In this document: positions 48,415 through 57,225 of the stretch, in pieces
Layout: the number at the start of each line of letters is the position of its first letter
Position numbering within the stretch: the stretch's first letter is position 1
Assembly: GCA_965199235.1 (NCBI GenBank)
Contig: CBDAQU010000002.1
Location: forward strand, 3,385,085 to 3,449,084
Source: BOG-908 sp965199235
GTDB lineage: Bacteria; Pseudomonadota; Alphaproteobacteria; Acetobacterales; Acetobacteraceae
Length of the DNA: 64,000 bases
Direction: 5' to 3'
Notes under the pieces: generated by a model
Database searches by the model: none
The model's input: only the letters and a program-made list of their open reading frames with translations
Told to the model about the DNA's origin: nothing
Position numbers and translations under genes: made by a program

Positions 48415-49187
48415 GTGGCGGAAACGGTTTGGTTATGACGGCGGCGGCAACGGAGTAGATTACGGAGTTCGCCGTGCTCTCTGCAAAAGCGACCAGCGGC
48501 CTGATCGGACTTGAAGCCCCGCATACATCGGATCCGGCCCTTGATGCCACGATGGTCCTGCTCGAGCCGGTTGTTCAAGTAGGCGCTCGTCCTGTGCCGG
48601 ACCGTCGATTCGAGCGTGGTCCGGATTGCCCTAGGATAGGAACCGTGGCCGTCTGTTGTCACTCGATCCGGCTTAAAGCCCATGGTGGCCTTTGCTGAGC
48701 GGAAGAAGGCCTTGGCTGCCGCCATGTCGCGATGCTCGCTCAGCATGGCGTCGATCAGGTTTCCGTCCCGGTCGACGGCGCGATACAGGTAGGTCCACTT
48801 GCCCCTCACTTTCAGATAAGTCTCGTCGACGTACCAACTCGCGCCAGGGCCACGCCGCTTCCCGTATCGTGGCTTGCGGAGTTCCTGACCCATGATCGGA
48901 AGAAGCTTTGTCTCCCAGCCCCGGATAGCCTCATGGCTCACCTCGATGCCCCGTAGAAGCAGGATCTCGCTGAGGTCACGCAATGTCAGGCGGTAGCGCA
49001 GACGGCAGAACACCACGAAAGCGATGATGTCGCTGGGAAGGCTGGTCCGGTTCAGAACGCCACCGCTGCGCTCGTTGAACTGGCGGCCGCACCCCCGGCA
49101 ACGGAACCGGCGATAGCCCTGCGCCGTGACCTCTGGCCGTTCCGTCACGGCCTCCGAGCCGCAGCAAACACAGTTCATCCGGTCCAC
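48291..49187 (-). CDS. IS6-family transposase (C-terminus runs into flanking DNA)
   Basis: DDE transposase of the rhizobial/acetobacterial IS6 type with an N-terminal zinc finger: CVCCGSEAV, then FRCRGCGRQF. The core has SWYVDETYLKVRGKWTYLYRAVD near residue 120 (first Asp, then Asp near LSEHRDMAAAKAF) and VTTDGHGSYPRAI, with Glu in NNRLEQDHRGIKGR. Homology ends near HNQTVSA (about 48418), after which the frame reads antisense to the amidohydrolase fragment. So the IS has lost its own end, or the stop lies outside it. Confidence 0.88.
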   Translation of the reverse strand: MDRMNCVCCGSEAVTERPEVTAQGYRRFRCRGCGRQFNERSGGVLNRTSLPSDIIAFVVFCRLRYRLTLRDLSEILLLRGIEVSHEAIRGWETKLLPIMGQELRKPRYGKRRGPGASWYVDETYLKVRGKWTYLYRAVDRDGNLIDAMLSEHRDMAAAKAFFRSAKATMGFKPDRVTTDGHGSYPRAIRTTLESTVRHRTSAYLNNRLEQDHRGIKGRIRCMRGFKSDQAAGRFCREHGELRNLLRCRRRHNQTVSATRGPAAAALRGAHRAPHAARLASPGRAHSAGCPESPFRDGR

Positions 49188-49230
49188 CCCCTCAGCGCGT
49201 CAGGGCACAGACCTTATGCGACGGGCTCTT
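48415..49230 (-). mobile_element. IS6-type insertion sequence (ends approximate)
   Basis: Defined by the transposase gene and by the break in the amidohydrolase frame near 48415. I could not find convincing terminal inverted repeats or target duplications, so both ends are estimates; the right end is set shortly past the transposase start. Confidence 0.5.
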
Positions 49231-49357
49231 CTCTAGCCAGATGGCGCTTCCTGGCCCGAGGCCTGACAGAACCGCCTGGCGAACGCGTCATTGGTGGCGG
49301 TTGCGCCTCCATGGAACACCTTGCCGAACCCAGTTCGACACACAGTAACCAGCCTAG

Positions 49358-49624
49358 TCACCCGCCTTCTGATTGCGCACGCCACCGACGGCGTGGCCAA
49401 GGTAAGCAGCCTGTCGAACGATCGCAGCGAAACGGTCCGATAAACCGGGACCACCTCATAGGGCCGGCCGACCTCGCTGTAGTAGGGTTGCAGGTGCTGG
49501 CGGATGCCAGAGAGATCGACAAGCGGTCAGCCGACCGGAGTAGGTGGTCCATCGGCACGTGCCCGTTAAGGTTAAAGCTGTAAGAAAGGGATTTCTGCAG
49601 CACCGTCCGCTCGCCCGTTATCAC
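49358..49624 (-). pseudogene. Remnant of an IS1182/IS5-like transposase N-terminus
   Basis: The first frame gives MITGERTVLQKSLSYSFNLN followed by GHVPMDHLLRSADR, the usual opening of this transposase group. Sense continues after a frameshift as LVDLSGIRQHLQPYYSEVGRP. The catalytic part is absent. Bases 49231-49357 hold further short unplaced coding-like scraps on the minus strand (GFGKVFHGGATATNDAF) that I cannot assign. Confidence 0.6.
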
Positions 49625-49717
49625 CCGATCCCCGCCTCACAGGAAGGTCTGAATCAGATGTATCCGAGCCGGCCAAACCGACTTTTCCCAAATCATCAAC
49701 CCTTAGCGGACTCGGCA

Positions 49718-50176
49718 TCAACTGTTGAGGCTCATGGGCTGCGTGCCGCCCGGTGGAAGCGCGAACAGTGCTCTGACGCAATTCAGGAAGGCCCCATAGG
49801 GACGGCCCAGTGTGAACATCATGATGATGGCCCCAATTACCCCTAGGACTAGACCCCGCCCCGACGCACCACTTGTCGCAATGATGGCCGCGTAGATCGG
49901 TACCTGAAAGCTTACCAACGCAAGGCTATCCCAAAGCAATTGCGAGAGGCGGGCTGGTCGAGCGTGCTTCAAGAGCCAGTCACGCCAAATGCCATACGGA
50001 CGCCCAACGGGAACCATCAGGACCGCACCTAGCAACCGAGCATGGAATACCTGCTCCCAACTCATGTCCGCGACGAAACGCTCGTTGATGATCCCTGTCG
50101 TTGTAAAAAACATGATGAGGGATGTGGTGTCAGCAATGAAGGCACGACGCGCATAGGTCTGCGAAGATACCGGCAT
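49718..50176 (-). CDS. alaE: AlaE-family amino acid exporter
   Basis: A 152-residue inner-membrane protein matching the L-alanine exporter AlaE: ADTTSLIMFFTTTGIINERFV, then MSWEQVFHARLLGAVLMVP, GRPYGIWRDWLLKHARP, LALVSFQVPIYAAIIAT and GRPYGAFLNCVRALF, with four hydrophobic segments. The order and length fit the family. ATG 50176 is used; a GTG 18 bases upstream would add six residues. It sits alone between IS remnants, so it is a cargo gene of the island. The substrate, alanine or another amino acid, is inferred only from the family. Confidence 0.78.
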   Translation of the reverse strand: MPVSSQTYARRAFIADTTSLIMFFTTTGIINERFVADMSWEQVFHARLLGAVLMVPVGRPYGIWRDWLLKHARPARLSQLLWDSLALVSFQVPIYAAIIATSGASGRGLVLGVIGAIIMMFTLGRPYGAFLNCVRALFALPPGGTQPMSLNS

Positions 50177-50341
50177 GTCGGACGTTTCTAGCACCGTGAA
50201 TGGCGGCTTTCCAACGAAAGCTGAACCTACGGCAAGGACATCTTTGTCCCGATTTCGTCCACTATCGGCATGAATCTTGCTAGAGATACCTACGCTTCAC
50301 GGCTGCGATGATCTCGTCGGGGACTTGGTCCAGCGGAAGGG

Positions 50342-50683
50342 CTATAGGCTCTCATTTGCCTCTTTGACGAAGCGGTAAATGGCGGACTGGAGGGCGGCGA
50401 TGGAGTGAAACACGCCACGCTTTGGTCTGCGGTTGGTCAGTGTGGCGAAGACACCCTCGACAGCGTTGATCCAGGATGCCGAGGTTGGCATGAAGTGGAA
50501 GGTGAAGCGCTTATGTCGGCCAAGCCATTCGAGGACCTTGGGATGCTTGTGGGGAGCGTAATTGTCTAGCACAACGTGGACCTGCCATTTTATGGGACTT
50601 GGTTCTCGATGGCGTTCAGGAAGCGAATGAACCCCTGATGGGTATGGCGCTGCATGCACCTGCCGACGCCGACAAGGAAGCAC
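50342..50683 (-). pseudogene. C-terminal remnant of an IS630-type transposase
   Basis: The frame encodes WQVHVVLDNYAPHKHPKVLE with the second catalytic Asp, then FHFMPTSASWINAVEGVFAT with the catalytic Glu and KRGVFHSIAALQSAIYRFV. The N-terminal half is missing; upstream sequence is out of frame. It is a different IS from the intact IS630 element next to it. Confidence 0.75.
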
Positions 50684-50784
50684 GCGATCTCACAACGTCC
50701 AGCTTCCATGGCGAAGGGAACTACACCATCCCGCCGCGCCGAAACCGATGTAGAAGAATGTTGAAGCAAATAATACCGGCCTGC

Positions 50785-51857
50785 CTAAAACCTGACTTGG
50801 TCGAGATACGGGTAGCTGGTGAGGGACGCCATTCGTGTTGGGCTGATTTTGTTCCAGGCGATGCAGAGTGCGTCGACGATGGCGTCGTAGCTGTCGAGCA
50901 GCCTGTGGCTGAGATATCGCTCCCGCAGAAACAGCCAGACGCGTTCAACCGGGTTCAGTTCGGGGCTGTAGGATGGCAACAGGATCAGCGTCACGTTGGG
51001 TGGCACGGTGAGGTCGTCGGTGGTGTGCCATCCGGCTTGATCCATGACCATGGCGGCATGCTCGCCAGGAGCGAGGGTGGCGGCGAAGCGGTCCAGGAAC
51101 AGCTGCATGGTGGCCGTGTTCAGCTCCGGCAGCATCAGGGCGAACGCCTCGCCGGTCTTCGGTTGCACCGCGGCGAACAGGTGCGTCCAGGTGTAGCGCT
51201 GGTCGCACAGGCCGGAGGGGCGTTGGCCGCGGATGAACCACTGGTGGCAGGTGCGGCCCTTTTGGCCGAACCGCGCTTCGTCCTGGAACCAGAGCGTCAG
51301 GCGGCAGCCTGGATGCGCCTGCGCGATGCGGTCCAGTTCGTCTTGCAGCCCCCTTTTGACCAGGCTTCCCGCACTGCCGGGTCGGCCTTGGGATGTGACG
51401 GCCGCGCCTTCTGCCGGGACAGGCCGAGCTTGCGCATCAGCTTGGACATATGCGCCGCGTGGTAGCTGACGGCCCAGCGCCGCTCTACCTCGCGGCACAG
51501 TTCGCCCAGCGTCCAGCCCGACAAACCCGTGCTCTCCACGTCGGGGCCGTCCACCACAATTTGGCGCAGTTGCGCCATCTGCTTGTCATCCAGGCGCGGC
51601 TTGGCGCCGGACCGAGGACGATCGTGCAAGCCGTCCAGTCCTTCGGCGTTGTAGCGCAGCACGGCATCGCGCAAAGCCTGCCGCTCCATGCCAGCCAGGC
51701 GCGCTGCCTCGGCCCGCGTCATGCCTTCCAGCGCATTGGCAATCGCCATCATGCGTGCCGACGCCGCACGGTCAGGCTCCTGGCGACCACGTCTGCGCAA
51801 CTCCGCCGCAGACAGCCTGCCGCTGATCTCCAACCGTATGCCGTTCATCGTGACCAC
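50785..51857 (-). CDS. IS630-family transposase made by -1 frameshifting
   Basis: Two overlapping frames make one DDE transposase. The first (51857 to 51297) gives the winged-helix part: ALEGMTRAEAARLAGMERQA, SGWTLGELCREVERRW, ARPSHPKADPAVREAW. The second (51498 to 50785) gives the catalytic part: LQDELDRIAQAHPGCRLTLW, FQDEARFGQKGRT, MVMDQAGWHTT, LPSYSPELNPVERVW. Both join at a slippery AAAAGGGGG (51349-51357), where a -1 slip moves from SKGG to LQDELD. All three acidic residues are visible, so the element could be active. Confidence 0.85.
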
Positions 51858-52140
51858 CCATCAAAACTGGCAAACCAAACCAGACCCATCCGAGCCGCGA
51901 CAAATCACACCCGAGTCAACGATCACGCTCAGCGGTATAATACCGCTCGGGCCCATAGCGGTGCTACCGCCGACAGCGCCGGCCGCTCTCGTCGCCGCCG
52001 CACCGTCCAGCCGTTCGCGAGCCGCCCCTCCCCCGACCTGGCACGGTCATTTCAGAGCTTGCCAGTAGCGGCAGAAAAGCAGGGCGCCACGGCTCAATCT
52101 CGGATGGACGCTGATATCAGCATGGCGGCGCGACGGAAGT
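51858..52140. other. Gap beside IS630 with a perfect palindrome
   Basis: No gene is recognised. At 51931-51947 AGCGGTAT and ATACCGCT form an 8-base inverted repeat around one base; it may be an IS end, an operator, or a terminator for the long operon that ends at 52141. Confidence 0.4.
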
Positions 52141-54513
52141 TCAGGACCAGTGCCATTGCATGATCTCCGGCATGTCCTCGCCGTACGAAACGATGTAATG
52201 CTGGTGATCGATCAGCTTCTCACGCATGGCTTTATGGACGTAGGCGGCTTTCGATAATAGCCCTGGCACCTGCTCGATCACGTCCATCACAAGCTGGAAA
52301 CGATCCAGGCGGTTACGCACCGTCATGTCGAACGGCGTCGTCGTCGTGCCCTCCTCGATGTATCCGCGGACGTGCATGTTGTCGTGGTTGGTGCGCTTGT
52401 AGCACAGGCGGTGGATCAGCCAGGGATAGCCGTGATAGGCGAAGATCACCGGCCGGTCGCGGGTGAACAGCGCGTCGAAGTCGCGGTCCTGCAAACCGTG
52501 TGGATGCTGGTCGGGCCGCGGCAGCGTCATGAGATCGACGACGTTCACGGTGCGGACCTTCAGCTCCGGCAGGTGCCGCCGCAAGAGGTCCACCGCCGCC
52601 AACGTTTCCTGTGTCGGCACGTCCCCGGCACAGGCCATGACCACGTCCGGCTCGCTGCCGGCATCGTTGCTGGCCCAATCCCAGAGCCCGATCCCATGAG
52701 TGCAATGCCGGATCGCCTGGTCGAGCGTCAGCCATTGTGGCGCCGGCTGTTTGCCGGCGACGATGACGTTGATGCGGTCCTGGGTGCGCAGGCAATAGTC
52801 GGTAACCCACAGCAGGGTGTTGGCGTCCGGCGGCAGGTAGATCCGCACCGTTTGCGGCTTCTTGTTGACGAGGTAGTCGATAAAGCCGGGGTCTTGGTGG
52901 CTGAACCCATTATGATCCTGCTGCCACACATGCGACGTGAGCAGGTAGTTCAGCGAGGCAAGCGGCCGCCGCCACGGGACTTCGGCCGCCGTCTTGCGCC
53001 ATTTGGCGTGCTGATTGACCATCGAGTCGACGATGTGGATGAACGCCTCGTAGCAACTGAACAGGCCGTGCCGCCCTGTCAGTAGGTAGCCCTCGAGCCA
53101 GCCTTGGATGGTGTGCTCGCTCAGCACCTCCATGACCCGGCCGCCCTGGCCGAGATGCGTGTCCCACGGGAGGGTGCGCGCATTCCAACTGCGCGGCGAC
53201 ACGTCCAGAACCGCCTGCAGATGATTGCTCGTCGTCTCGTCCGGACCCAGCACGCGAAAGTTCCGGCCCGCCGCGTTGTCGCGCAGAACGTCGCGCAGGA
53301 AGCCGCCCATCACCGTCGTCGCCGAGGCGCGAGCGGCACCGGGACGCGGAACGTCAATGGCATGGTCCTCGAACGATGGCAGGCGGAGCGGCCGGTAGGC
53401 GCCGCCATTGGTGTGCGGGTTGGCGCTCATCCGCGCATCGCCCGTCGGCGCGATCGCAAGAATGTCCGCCGTCACCTGGCCTTCGGGGCCGAACAGCTTC
53501 TCCGGACCATAGCTGCGCAGCCATTGCTCCAGCAGCGCCAGGTGGTCCGGATTGTGCCCGACCTGGAATGGGACCTGGTGGGCGCGCCAGAAGCCTTCCA
53601 CCTTCTCGCCGTCGACCTCCTTCGGCCCGGTCCAGCCTTTCGGGCTGCGTAGCACGATCATCGGCCAGCGCGGGCGCTCTGTTCGACCTGCGTGCCGCGC
53701 GCCGCGCTGGATGTCGCGGATTGCCTGGACGGCGTCGTCCAATGCAGCGGCCATGGCCTGGTGCATCGGCGAGGCGTCCGCGGCCGAACCGTCCATCCCC
53801 TCGGCGCTGCCGACGAGGACCGGCGCCCAGCCGTAACCCTCCAGCAGGGCCAGCAACTCCTGCTCGGTGATCCGGGCCAGCACGGTCGGGTTGGCGATCT
53901 TATAGCCGTTGAGGTGCAGGACGGGCAGCACCGCGCCGTCGCTCGCCGGGTCTAAAAACTTGTTCGAGTGCCACGAGGCCGCAAGCGGCCCGGTCTCCGC
54001 CTCGCCGTCGCCCACCACGCAGGCAGCGATCAGGCCGGGGTTGTCGAATACGGCGCCAAATGCGTGGCTCAGCGAGTAGCCGAGCTCGCCGCCCTCGTGG
54101 ATCGAGCCAGGCGTCTCCGGCGCCGCGTGGCTCGGTATACCGCCGGGAAAGCTGAACTGACGCAGCAGTCGGCGCAGCCCCGCCTCGTCGCGCGACACCT
54201 CGGGATACAGCTCGCTGTAGGTCCCTTCCAGGTAGGCGTTGGCGATCAGGCCCGGCGCGCCGTGGCCTGGCCCGGCGATGAAGATCATGTCGAGCGCGCA
54301 GGCCCGGATCAGGCGGTTGAGATGGACGTAGACGAAGTTCAGCCCGGGCGTGGTTCCCCAGTGACCGAGCAGGCGTGGCTTCACGTCGGACTGCGCCAGA
54401 GGGCGTCGCAGAAGCGGGTTGTCCAGCAGGTAAACCTGCCCGACCGACAAGTAGTTCGCCGCCCGCCACCAGGCATCCATCTGGCCCAGAAGATCGGCCG
54501 GCAGGACGCTCAC
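52141..54513 (-). CDS. xfp: Xylulose-5-phosphate/fructose-6-phosphate phosphoketolase
   Basis: TPP enzyme that splits xylulose-5-P or fructose-6-P with phosphate into acetyl-phosphate and glyceraldehyde-3-P or erythrose-4-P. The 790 residues have the family opening (QMDAWWRAANYLSVGQVYL), HWGTTPGLNFVYVHLNRL near residue 51, GPGHGAPGLIANAYLEG near residue 80, the TPP motif GDGEAETGPLAASW near residue 168, HQVPFQVGHN near residue 320, and SSH-like HVWQQDHNGFSHQDPGF near residue 545. The GTG start overlaps the pta stop (GTGA), so acetyl-phosphate producer and user are co-translated. Confidence 0.97.
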   Translation of the reverse strand: MSVLPADLLGQMDAWWRAANYLSVGQVYLLDNPLLRRPLAQSDVKPRLLGHWGTTPGLNFVYVHLNRLIRACALDMIFIAGPGHGAPGLIANAYLEGTYSELYPEVSRDEAGLRRLLRQFSFPGGIPSHAAPETPGSIHEGGELGYSLSHAFGAVFDNPGLIAACVVGDGEAETGPLAASWHSNKFLDPASDGAVLPVLHLNGYKIANPTVLARITEQELLALLEGYGWAPVLVGSAEGMDGSAADASPMHQAMAAALDDAVQAIRDIQRGARHAGRTERPRWPMIVLRSPKGWTGPKEVDGEKVEGFWRAHQVPFQVGHNPDHLALLEQWLRSYGPEKLFGPEGQVTADILAIAPTGDARMSANPHTNGGAYRPLRLPSFEDHAIDVPRPGAARASATTVMGGFLRDVLRDNAAGRNFRVLGPDETTSNHLQAVLDVSPRSWNARTLPWDTHLGQGGRVMEVLSEHTIQGWLEGYLLTGRHGLFSCYEAFIHIVDSMVNQHAKWRKTAAEVPWRRPLASLNYLLTSHVWQQDHNGFSHQDPGFIDYLVNKKPQTVRIYLPPDANTLLWVTDYCLRTQDRINVIVAGKQPAPQWLTLDQAIRHCTHGIGLWDWASNDAGSEPDVVMACAGDVPTQETLAAVDLLRRHLPELKVRTVNVVDLMTLPRPDQHPHGLQDRDFDALFTRDRPVIFAYHGYPWLIHRLCYKRTNHDNMHVRGYIEEGTTTTPFDMTVRNRLDRFQLVMDVIEQVPGLLSKAAYVHKAMREKLIDHQHYIVSYGEDMPEIMQWHWS

Positions 54514-55460
54514 GACTGACCTCGATGGCTCGAGGCATGCGCCATCAGCACCGCCATCGCGCAGGAGGCAATGTGAACCGCCTCGCTATCCGCCCGGCTT
54601 GTCAGCACGATCGGAACCCTTGCGCCTACGACGACTGCGGCTGCATCCGCACCGGCCAGAAAGGTGAGTTGCTTGGCCAGCACATTGCCGGTCACGAGGT
54701 CCGGCACGACGAGGATGTCGGCCCGGCCCGCAACCGCCGATTTAATGCCCTTCTCTTCGGCAGCTTCCGGACTGATTGCATTGTCGAAGGCGAGAGGACC
54801 GTCGACGAGGCCGCCGGTGATCTGACCGCGCTCGGCCATCTTAGAGAGAGCAGCTGCATCCAGCGTTGTCTGCAGCTTGGGATTGACCACCTCGACCGGC
54901 GCGAGCACGGCTACGCGCGGCTCGTCTATGCCGAGCACGTGCGCGAGGTCGATGGCGTTCTGCACGATGTCGCGCTTGTCGGCCAGCGACGGGACGACGT
55001 TGACCGCGGCGTCGGTGATGAGAAGCGGTCGCGGATAAAGCGGTACGTCCATGACGTAGACGTGGCTGACCCGGCGGTCGGTCCGAAGGCCGGTGTCGGC
55101 CGCCATGACCGCGTGCATGAACTCGTCTGTGTGCAGAGAGCCCTTCATGAGGAGCTTGGCGTCGCCGCTTCGAACGAGGCTCACCGCACGCTCGGCTGCA
55201 GCATGACTATGCGCTGTGTCCTCGATCCGTATGGAAGATATGTCTAGTCCGGCGGCCTCCGCCGCAGCATTGATCTTGCCCTGAGGCCCAACCAGGATCG
55301 GCGTGATCAGGGCTTGATGCTGCGCTTTCACGGCTGCTGCAATTGCAGCAGCGTCGCATGGATGGGCGATGGCCGTGGTGATCGCCGGCAGGCTGTTGCA
55401 CCGGATCAGCAGAGCTTGCCGCCAGCCGTGAGTCGTAACAGGAGGAGATGTCGTGTCCAT
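54510..55460 (-). CDS. pta: Phosphate acetyltransferase (short PTA/PTB type)
   Basis: Converts acetyl-phosphate and CoA to acetyl-CoA. The 316 residues belong to the compact phosphate acetyl/butyryltransferase family: TPILVGPQGKINAAAEAAGLD near residue 53, AVSLVRSGDAKLLMKGSLHTDEFM near residue 92, RVSHVYVMDVPLYPRPLLITDAAVN near residue 129, and GNVLAKQLTFLAGADAAAVVVGARVPIVL near residue 258. It lacks the N-terminal DRTGG domain of long Pta. Overlap with xfp and no ackA nearby suggest the product is acetyl-CoA, not acetate plus ATP. Confidence 0.92.
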   Translation of the reverse strand: MDTTSPPVTTHGWRQALLIRCNSLPAITTAIAHPCDAAAIAAAVKAQHQALITPILVGPQGKINAAAEAAGLDISSIRIEDTAHSHAAAERAVSLVRSGDAKLLMKGSLHTDEFMHAVMAADTGLRTDRRVSHVYVMDVPLYPRPLLITDAAVNVVPSLADKRDIVQNAIDLAHVLGIDEPRVAVLAPVEVVNPKLQTTLDAAALSKMAERGQITGGLVDGPLAFDNAISPEAAEEKGIKSAVAGRADILVVPDLVTGNVLAKQLTFLAGADAAAVVVGARVPIVLTSRADSEAVHIASCAMAVLMAHASSHRGQS

Positions 55461-55536
55461 TTTACCTGCTGTTCATTAGTCTTGCTGAGAGAATATAGTG
55501 GTTGTCAGTTTGAACCCGCCCGCGACCAGATACTTT

Positions 55537-57210
55537 CTACTGAATACTGTTTTGGTCCACGTGCTCGAACAACTTGGGATTGTCGCTGTAGTCAACGTGC
55601 ACGCCGATGATAACGGGGCCTTGCACGCCCATCGCCTGCTTCAGAATCGGGGCGATCTCGTCTGAACTGCGGATCATGAACCCCGTGGCACCAAACGCTT
55701 GCGCATACTTGACCGGATCGACCGGCCCGAACGCGACGCCTGATCGGCGGCCATATTTCTGCTCTTCTTGGACGGCTACCATGTCGTAGGCACCGTCGAT
55801 CCAGACCATGTGGACGATGTTCGCCTGGAGCCGGACTGCGGTTTCCAGTTCCATCGCTGAATACAGAAAGCCGCCGTCCCCCGAGATGGAGATCACCTTT
55901 TCATGCGGCCGGACGAGCGAGGCCGCTATCGCCCAGGGCATGGCCACGCCCAACGTCTGCTGGCCGTTGCTGATGAGGATTTGCCGTGCGCGGAAGCTGT
56001 AGAGGTTGCGGGCCAGCCAGAGGTGGAACGAGCCCATATCGAGGCAGAGCGTCACGTCCGGTTCCAAAATCGCCTGTAGCTCGGCCACCAGCCGCATGGG
56101 GTGGATTGGCGTTCCCGTCTTCTGCCGGGCTTGCTCCGCGAGGTGCTGCCGCTCGGCGATGATGGCCTGGAGGATGTGCTCCGCCATGGCCGACTTGCCC
56201 TCGCGCGCGACAAGCGGCGTTAACGCGGCCAGCGTCTGGCCGATGTCTCCTGTCAGCTCGACCGTTGGACAGTAGTAGGTGTCGAGGTCGGCTTCCTTTA
56301 CGTCCACGTGGATGATCGTGCGGTCCACCTTGTTCCACAGCGACGGCCAATACTCCACGGGGTCATAGCCAACCGTCACCACCAAGTCGGCCGCGGCGAG
56401 TAGTCGGTCGGCCGGCTGGTTCGCCAACTGGCCCACCCGGCCGCCGAAGCTCTCCAGCAGGTGGGCGCTCACCGCGCCCGCGGACTGGAACGTGCCGACG
56501 ACAGCCAAGCTGTTGCGGTCGAGAAAATTCCGTACGGCGTCGGCGATGGTTGGTTTGCTGGCTTGCAGGCCGAGCAGCACGACCGGCGTCTTCGCGGCGG
56601 AGATGAGCCTGGCCGCCTCCTTGATGCCGTTCGGCGCGGCCGAGCCGAAGCCGGAGAACGCGGGAGGGGTGAGAAGCTTGGCATGTGCCGGGGCCGACAT
56701 GATGTCCATGGGCAAGCTCACGAACGCCGCACCAGGTCGTCCACCCTCAGCAGCGCGAAAGGCGTTGTTAACAACCTCGGAAATCGCCTCCGGCCCGCTG
56801 GCCGCGGCGCTGAACTTGGTGACGGGCCGGCAGATCGACACTGAGTCCATGGTCTGGTGGATGCGCTTGAGCGTCTCACCAGTCGCGACCGCGCCGCCGA
56901 GCGCCACCATGGGGTCGCCTTCCGCGTTCGCGGTCGCAAGTCCGGTGACGAGGTTCGACACACCCGGTCCGGACGTCGCAAGGGCAACGCCAGCCTTGCC
57001 GGTCATGCGCCCAATCCCGCCGGCGATGAAGGCGGCATTTTGCTCGTGCCGGCAAACGACCGTTTTAATGCGGGAGTCGACGAGCGCGTTGAACACGGCG
57101 TCAATCTTCGCGCCCGGGATGCCGAACGCGTATTCGACGCCCCGAGCCTCCAGCGTGCGGACGACGACATCGGCACCGATCTTCAGGGAGACGCTTGTTC
57201 CTTCTGGCAT
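55537..57210 (-). CDS. alsS: Catabolic acetolactate synthase
   Basis: TPP enzyme joining two pyruvates to acetolactate and CO2. The 557 residues show VEYAFGIPGAKIDAVFNAL near residue 25 with the catalytic Glu in VCRHEQNAAFIAGG, SGPGVSNLVTGLATANAEGDP near residue 80, and the TPP/Mg motif ISGDGGFLYSAMELETAVRLQANIV split near residue 443. Like AlsS/BudB it has no partner small subunit, and it follows alsD by 15 bp, so the pair makes acetoin. A 76 bp gap separates it from pta and could hold a second promoter. Confidence 0.93.
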   Translation of the reverse strand: MPEGTSVSLKIGADVVVRTLEARGVEYAFGIPGAKIDAVFNALVDSRIKTVVCRHEQNAAFIAGGIGRMTGKAGVALATSGPGVSNLVTGLATANAEGDPMVALGGAVATGETLKRIHQTMDSVSICRPVTKFSAAASGPEAISEVVNNAFRAAEGGRPGAAFVSLPMDIMSAPAHAKLLTPPAFSGFGSAAPNGIKEAARLISAAKTPVVLLGLQASKPTIADAVRNFLDRNSLAVVGTFQSAGAVSAHLLESFGGRVGQLANQPADRLLAAADLVVTVGYDPVEYWPSLWNKVDRTIIHVDVKEADLDTYYCPTVELTGDIGQTLAALTPLVAREGKSAMAEHILQAIIAERQHLAEQARQKTGTPIHPMRLVAELQAILEPDVTLCLDMGSFHLWLARNLYSFRARQILISNGQQTLGVAMPWAIAASLVRPHEKVISISGDGGFLYSAMELETAVRLQANIVHMVWIDGAYDMVAVQEEQKYGRRSGVAFGPVDPVKYAQAFGATGFMIRSSDEIAPILKQAMGVQGPVIIGVHVDYSDNPKLFEHVDQNSIQ

Positions 57211-57225
57211 GGCTGCAAACTCCTG

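Noticed and set aside
54510..55460. Reading the acetyl-phosphate genes as an ATP-making pathway with acetate kinase
   Set aside because: No ackA is present in the window; only phosphotransacetylase is coupled to phosphoketolase.
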